Source: Ligustrum vulgare
Lineage: Eukaryota; Streptophyta; Magnoliopsida; Lamiales; Oleaceae
DNA length: 64,000 nt
Direction of reading: 5' to 3'
NCBI GenBank assembly: GCA_963555705.1
Contig: OY743189.1
Span: forward strand, 203,501 to 267,500
Shown: positions 58,332 to 64,000 of the stretch, piece after piece
Layout of the letters: each line of letters starts with the position of its first letter
Numbering within the stretch: position 1 is the first letter of the stretch
Position numbers and translations under genes: made by a program
Notes under the pieces: generated by a model
What the model saw: only the letters and a program-made list of their open reading frames with translations
Databases searched by the model: none
Told to the model about the DNA's origin: nothing

Positions 58332-59249
58332 TTACGGTTGGATAGATCTCCAACCTTTATTCCAATTTTTTCATAGTTTTGATCGGCATAATGTTCACAG
58401 TAGAGCCACAATCGATCATTATTCGGTGTATTTTTGCACTCTCGGATATAACCAAAGGCATATAGCGGCCTGTTATGCAAACGAGATCCAAGCTCATTGT
58501 CATTAAATATGATTGTGGCCATACAATCATGGTAAGTTGTAGAAGTAACTGGTTCATCAAATGGTAGATTAAGAGCTTCAACCACACTTGTATTTGAAGA
58601 GATATTATTGGGACGTGAGATAACTTTCTTCGTTTTCGAATTCTCTCCTTTGACATTATTTGATTCACTTTCTCCGTCCCGACTGATGATGTTAGAAGTG
58701 AAACATTCTTTGTCATAGCAATCCAGATGAAAAATACTCTACCAAGGTTATGGGTCTAGTAGCTGAGGTAGTTTTCATATCTTTTGTTGATTTTGTGGCT
58801 GAACTTGTCCCAGCTTTGGACTTCTTCTTATTATTTCTTGGTTACTTCTTAACCTTGATTGATCATCACGTGTGTCAAGACTTGGTAGTTCTTGAGCTTT
58901 TCGGTGTCGTCTTTTTACAAGAGTTTATGTCATGGTTTTCTTGAATGGGGGAAGCTTCCATACACAATGCCCTTGGTGTTGGTCCTATAAGAGGTATAGA
59001 AGATGGTATTTTACCTATTTTATTTGACATCCAATATTTGTCCTTCTTGCTTATGAAGGTGGACCATCCATCACCGACCTCATCTTCGAATTCTGAATCG
59101 AAATCCAAAACATCCAAATCGTCTATCATAATTTCTTAAAATGTTGGACGATTGGGAGCATGTGGTTTAACTATTTTTGGATAGATGTATGTGATGGTGA
59201 TTTCTCCACTAACTTAAGCTCTACAGGAATAGCTCCTTCCGAAAGTTGA
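58332..59249 (-). pseudogene. Ty3/gypsy protease region
   Basis: Two minus-strand frames overlap through a frameshift near 58440. One reads TTYHDCMATIIFNDNELGS then HNRPLYAFGYIRE; the other continues RIMIDCGSTVNIMPIKTM. This is the pre-protease and protease region of plant gypsy elements. The active site should read D-G/S-G-S and here is IDCGST, with the usual glycine replaced by cysteine. Further upstream an acidic stretch (59129-59050, DLDVLDFDSEFEDE) precedes it. The frame is broken at 59250 by a solo LTR and continues at 61522. Confidence 0.8.
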
Positions 59250-61516
59250 TGTAACGATCTGAGTTCTGAACACCCCGAATGCCATGTCATCATTTCAAAT
59301 TGATTTTCGAAATAATTATTCAGCAAAAAATAATTGAAACTCAATCACATTATTTTGTAAAAATTACACCAATGGTCAACATTTCATTTGAAATATAAAA
59401 ATTCACGGGAAGTAACTAAAAATTCAATTTCATTTAAAAACTCAATGGACTGTAATTCAAACGTTCAAAAATAAATTTGAAAATAATGAGGAATTCAAAA
59501 TCTCAAAATTAAACGTGTTCGATTTATTATCTCAAAACATAATTAATAATTCTTTAATTGCCACCATCGCAAGCTGTGTCACCAACTCCGTAATCTAAAA
59601 ATTTGTAAGTTTAAAGAAAGGGTGAACATTTAATTATCATGCATTAAGCAAGTAAAGTCTCATGCGTATTCAAAAGTAATCTCATGCTAGCAAGTAGTCT
59701 CATGCCAGAAGATAAGTAATTCTCATAAATCACATAATAGCATGTAGGAATTTACAATAATAATTTACTTAATATTGCAAAGTTAAAAGAAAAGGATTTT
59801 GGAATATGAACAAACCTTGGAAGTATTCTAGAGTTTGTTGAGTAAAAATGATTCCAGTCTTCTCCAAAACATCGCGTCTCTTCTAGCCCTAAAATAAATA
59901 AATTTAATTAGTAGTTTGGGAATTTTAATGTTCAAAACGAAAGAGATTTTAAAAGAAGAATAAAAGTTTATGGTTTAAATTTAAAATCAAACATAGATGG
60001 GATTTGAAAGGAGTTGGGATCGAAATAAATTATTTGGAAAACTATTGGGCTGACTCATATGATTTTCAGAAAGTTGGTTTGAAACTTAAAACAAATTTTA
60101 AAATTGAAGGGTCTGACATACAACATTTTAAAACTTTAGGGCTGAAATAACACACTCTTAAAATTAGGGGACCGAAATAACCACTTTGAAAAGATGAGGA
60201 CTAAAGGCCAAAACTTAAAAATCAAACTTTTAAAATAAAACTATTTCCCTTCTCTCTCTCAAAACAAACCGAGAGAGGGAACAGAGGGCAGCGACGCAAG
60301 GGGCATCGTCCCTTTCCGATTTCAGACCGTTGCCGGCGTTCGACTGGCGGAAAGCCGCCATCGAGTGGCGACGGTGAGCATCGAAAATAGCATTGCGCAA
60401 GGAGGATGGTTGTGGGTTGATTTGGAGCACAAAATTGAGGTGGAGAGGTGGCAGTTTGGAGCTGCGATTCCGACCATACTCCGATCGAAGCATCCGGTGG
60501 TTAAGGTGAGTTATGGGTTTATTTATTCCTTGATTCTTGTGGTTGTTTGGGTGAGTTTTGGAAGTGGAACAATGGGTGGTTTTTGGTGTGGTTGGTGGAG
60601 TTTGTTTGGCCATGGTGGTGAGATTGCTAAGTAGTGGCTGTCATTTCTGGGTTTTGTTGTTTTGGGATTTTGATCTTGGATGTAGATTGGAGCTTGGAAA
60701 ATTGTTGTTCTGCAGTTTGTGGGTAGTTCAAAGGGTGGCGGTTTGGTTTATGGTGTGTCCCCGACTCGGTGGAATTGGGGATGGCTCCTTTGTGGTCTGA
60801 GTTTGTGATGTTGGTATTGGTAGTAGCAGGGATGGTTGGGTTTGTGTGGGAGGTTGGATATGGAGTTTTGGGAAACTGGTGGTAGGTAAGGGCTGCGATA
60901 ATGGATGTCGGTTTGATGGTGGTGATGGGTAAAGAAGGCAGTGTGTGAATTTGAATTGAAAGTTGTGTGTGTGTGTGTGTACGTGCATGCGTGCCCACAT
61001 GAATGAATTGAGGGTTGTCTAGTTGATGGAGATTGAAGGCTCGAGCTGTGTGGTTAAGTACACGAACTGGACTGAAGAAAGGGAGTATATATAGACTTTG
61101 ATTGCAAGAGGATAGGTTAAAGGAAGTGTTATAGTTAAAATGAAATTGTGATAAGGTTGGATATGAAAAATGTTAGATTTTGAACAGGATTGTGAAAAAC
61201 ATGGGATACAAGAATATCAACGCGAATAGAATTCCTTATCAAAATAACTATTTAAAAGATAAAACTTGGATTAAAAATAAAATTGGATAAACAAAAATTT
61301 GAAATTGAGATTTTAAAGTAATTTGAGTTTAAAAAAAAAAAAGAATTTTGGAATTAAATAAATTTGGACTTAAATCATTTTATTGTCTCAAAAATATTAT
61401 TTGACAAGGCTAGACGAACACACTTTAATTTAAAAAATGGGTGAAATCGAAGCAACACATTTTTAAGGAATTAAAAAATTATTTAAAAATTAACTGAAAA
61501 TTTCTCAGTCGTTGTA
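59250..61516 (+). mobile_element. Solo LTR of family R, complete (2267 bp)
   Basis: Starts TGTAACGATCTGAG and ends CTCAGTCGTTGTA; these termini are inverted. Flanks are GTTGA (59245-59249) and GTTAA (61517-61521), a 5-bp duplication with one difference. It splits a minus-strand gag-protease frame. Inside are an AT-rich first third, a GTGGTGG-rich zone (60370-60960) and an AT-rich tail. It defines the family seen at 1, 9596, 14464 and 51164. Confidence 0.85.
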
Positions 61517-62217
61517 GTTAAGGTCAAAACTTTGTTACCCTAGGTGAGAACTTGTCCATATCATATGTAATAGGGACAAATTGTTCTTCTTTTGCAACAA
61601 GGATTGGGTTGAATGTCTCAAAGGAAATCATTGAACAAGCGGCTGATGGATTTTTACCAGTTTCAAGTTTGATCTTATTTCTCTATCCAAATGAACAATA
61701 AGATCTTTCAGACTTTCAGTACGTAACATCTCTCCACTAGATGACTAATTATTCTATGCAACATGCAATACTTGGGTTGATCAACTTGACCAACCTCTTC
61801 TGGCCTCTTCGGTATTAAAAGTTCAATTACCCACTATTCAAGGAGTTGATCTAAAATTCCAGAAACTTCGGAGTCTGAGAATGAATATTCCTTTCTTCAA
61901 GTTTTTTCAAACTTAGAAGACCCTTCTTTTGTACTTGTACCTTGTTAGGATTGAACTCCTACTTTGGCTTCAGATTTGGATTTGGATTTGGATTTGAACT
62001 TGATTTTTTAAAATGATTTTTGCAGGAGCAGTGGAAATTGCCAGAGATTCTTTAAACTTACATGACTTACTATCTTTCTAGACTTCCTTCTTGGGATCTT
62101 TTTGTCATGCAGGTCACTTAGCAAGTAATTTTCGTGTCTTGTAATCGAAATTTCTAGATCATGAGCAAGTGTGGCCAACTGTTTCGAGTCGGTTGTGGTA
62201 TTGCTCGATGCTAACAA
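61517..62217 (-). pseudogene. Ty3/gypsy gag-region remnant upstream of the protease
   Basis: The minus-strand frame 62217-62008 includes KQLATLAHDLEISITRH, the pre-protease motif (LATRAHDMEI-like) of plant gypsy gag. Further down, FNPILVAKEEQFVPI near 61560-61620 keeps some frame. It is the upstream part of the fragment at 58332-59249, separated by the LTR insertion. Confidence 0.68.
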
Positions 62218-62574
62218 TTAAAAGGGATCAAACGAAAGTATAAGGGACAAACCTCTTGAGACAAAGTCCCTAAAGGGATGTTTTCACTAAGAAAAGATTG
62301 ATTACAAAAAATACCTCTAAGGGGCGCAAGCACACAATCTAAACTAAGGATAAATTCTAATAACTAAGATAGAAAAGATTACATCTCTGTTTTGAGAGTC
62401 TTAATTTTGTTGTCTTTCTAGACATCTAAAATCCTACTATATATACAGATCGGAATAAACTAACTACTACTATTTAAATCTCTAATTTTCCGCCTTCACT
62501 TTGTAACTTGCTTGTAGCAACCGTCGTCCACCATATTGCATAACCATCACCCACTTCTTTGTGTAACTACCTTA
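62218..62574. other. Unassigned, probably retrotransposon-derived
   Basis: No coding sequence or repeat boundary recognised between the gag remnant and the solo LTR. Confidence 0.4.
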
Positions 62575-63972
62575 TGTTCGCTCCGCAAGTGCATGGGTCG
62601 CGCAAGTAATAAAGTGGATTTTAAGTCCAAGTATCGATCCCACAGATATTGTTTTAAATTGTATTTTAGACTATTACCTTAACCGGAACTAGAAATTTGT
62701 TTTGATTTGAGAATTTTGATTTCGAAGACTAAAATAAAGATTAAACTAAAGAAACAAAGAAAATTTGATTTTAAACGAATGAAAATAAATGCGTTAGAAT
62801 TATGAATCCATTTTGACTCTATCATCCATATCTTAACCAAATTATTTAAATACAATTCACGGGTTTTGCAATACCATATTCCTAATGTTGTTAAAACTCC
62901 CTTTCGGACAAGCAATAACGCCTATTCCTACACACGACCCAACTATATTTCTATGTTGAATACAAATAACACAAAGCATAGGGGTATATTTCTATCCCCT
63001 ATCGGACTTTGTGGCAATTAAATAGCTTCTAATGAAATCCTACTCTTTCAAACATAGAAAATCATAAAGACAATCATACAAAGCTGGCCAAACAATTGCA
63101 TAATAATAAAGGCACTTATTTAATTGCATTAAACCCATAAACTGCATATATTAAATAATTGGTAAAAACATGGAATCAAATAGTTAAAACTTCATCACAA
63201 TCCTAACACAAGATTTCTAGCCTAAAAACATGATAAAAGATAAATTAGAACTATGATAATTGGAGTTCATCACCCTTTTCACCATGTTGTAGAAGAATCT
63301 TCAATCATGCGCCAGTTGGTTCCTTGAAAGTTCGACAGCCCTTCGGGATCACATTTGAAAAGTTTGGAACCCCTCATCTCATGGCTTATGCCCTGTATTT
63401 ATAGATTTCCACGAAGTCTAGGTTAATTGAGGAGAAAAACTGATGAATTTCGCGCAAAAAGCCCAGCTGCGGCCCAGTCGGATAACCATGCGACCAAACG
63501 GTACAAATTGGTGCGACAGCACAGTTATAACAATTTCGACTCTGTTTCTTTTTTATGCGGTCATGCGACAGCATGGATTTTACACCATGCGACCGCACGG
63601 TTATAAATTTTCCATGCAATTTTCTTTTTCATTTGCAACAATTTGGTCCTCAAACCTTTATTGCACCTGAGTTCATCAACTTTCAATTGATACAATTGAG
63701 TCCCCAAACTTTTGATTTCTCCCAATTTTGATTTCTGCTTCCATTTTTCTTCCAATTGGCCTTTTGATTAACTGTATCAACTCTTGATTTCTACAATTTG
63801 ACACTTTTATCATTCAATTGCACGATTTTGGCTTCAATTCCATTGTTTTCTCGATTTTGGATTATTCCTGAAATATGAACAAATACAACCAAAATAAGTA
63901 GCAAATATTCTTGAACAAACACATAAAATCCTACTTTTAGGATAGAAATAAGTGTATAAAATACACTTATCA
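62575..63972 (-). mobile_element. Athila-type solo LTR, 1398 bp, inverted
   Basis: On the minus strand it starts TGATAAGTGTATTTTATACA and ends GGAGCGAACA. CCTTA occurs at 62570-62574 and 63973-63977, a perfect 5-bp target duplication. It contains the ATGCGACCGCACGGT motif and relatives at 63480-63605. It shares with the 48495 copy the block CTTTCGGACAAG (62901) and the ATCGGACTTTGTGGCAATT region (63000). Confidence 0.93.
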
Positions 63973-64000
63973 CCTTACACCAAGTAACTTCCATGTATCA

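Noticed and set aside
62008..62217. A 69-codon minus ORF as a host gene
   Set aside because: The LATLAHDLEIS motif marks it as gypsy gag, in line with the protease region on the other side of the inserted LTR.
1..64000. CRISPR arrays, bacterial operons, tRNA or rRNA genes
   Set aside because: None seen; the tandem repeats lack unique spacers and the composition is that of plant nuclear DNA.

Overview
This is a nuclear segment of a plant genome, almost certainly a eudicot. It is AT-rich, its genes have GT-AG introns, and it holds typical plant LTR retrotransposons (Ty1/copia, Athila-, Tat- and chromovirus-type Ty3/gypsy), a plant L1-like LINE, a Helitron and many MITEs. I see no bacterial-type operons, rRNA, tRNA or CRISPR. 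The species cannot be named from the sequence alone.

Only one host gene is convincingly intact: an AGO4-clade Argonaute most like AGO6, on the + strand from 29058 to 43439. I can lay out 22 exons that join in frame to 897 codons plus a stop, with a complete D-E-D-H slicer tetrad and the C-terminal MFFC. Intron 3 is a GC-AG intron. Intron 19 is 8.8 kb and is filled by a tandem array of a chromodomain Ty3/gypsy element, a hAT-like MITE nested in one of its LTRs, and a Tourist-like MITE. AGO6 proteins work in RNA-directed DNA methylation of transposons, so a transposon silencer here carries a large transposon load in its own intron.

Layout. 1-1605: the 3' part of a long LTR (family 'R') inserted into a minus-strand LINE (1606-4838). 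4844-6110: a miniature Ty3/gypsy derivative with 134-bp LTRs and a perfect 5-bp target duplication, itself carrying a 156-bp MITE. 6253-6342: an orphan exon-like segment. 6566-8010: a nearly palindromic 1.4-kb Mutator-like foldback element with a perfect 9-bp target duplication. 8560-8955: a hAT-type transposase scrap. 9596-9960: an LTR-R fragment. 10020-14463: the 3' half of a Tat-lineage gypsy element on the minus strand, with its LTR, an antisense extra ORF, two tandem repeat arrays and the integrase tail. 14464-15088: more LTR-R pieces. 15140-16110: copia fragment 1. 16111-16218: a hAT-like MITE scrap. 16219-20296: a degenerate copia with PBS and 212-bp LTR. 20552-23178: a Helitron keeping the end of its helicase. 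23414-24393: Tourist-like MITEs. 24400-27628: a long LTR-like stretch with an 854-bp Tourist-like insert. 27868-28036: a MITE scrap. 29058-43439: AGO6. 45195-58052: a decayed Athila-type element on the + strand that has collected solo LTRs and a CACTA fragment. 58053-62217: a minus-strand gypsy gag-protease fragment split by a complete solo LTR-R. 62575-63972: another Athila-type solo LTR.

The transposons can be ordered by nesting and by target-site duplications, which I could read exactly at several insertions. The Athila-type LTRs share an inverted repeat at their extreme 5' end whose two arms change together between copies. That hairpin, the foldback element and the transposon-stuffed AGO6 intron are the most interesting things I found. 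No wholly new gene system is evident.
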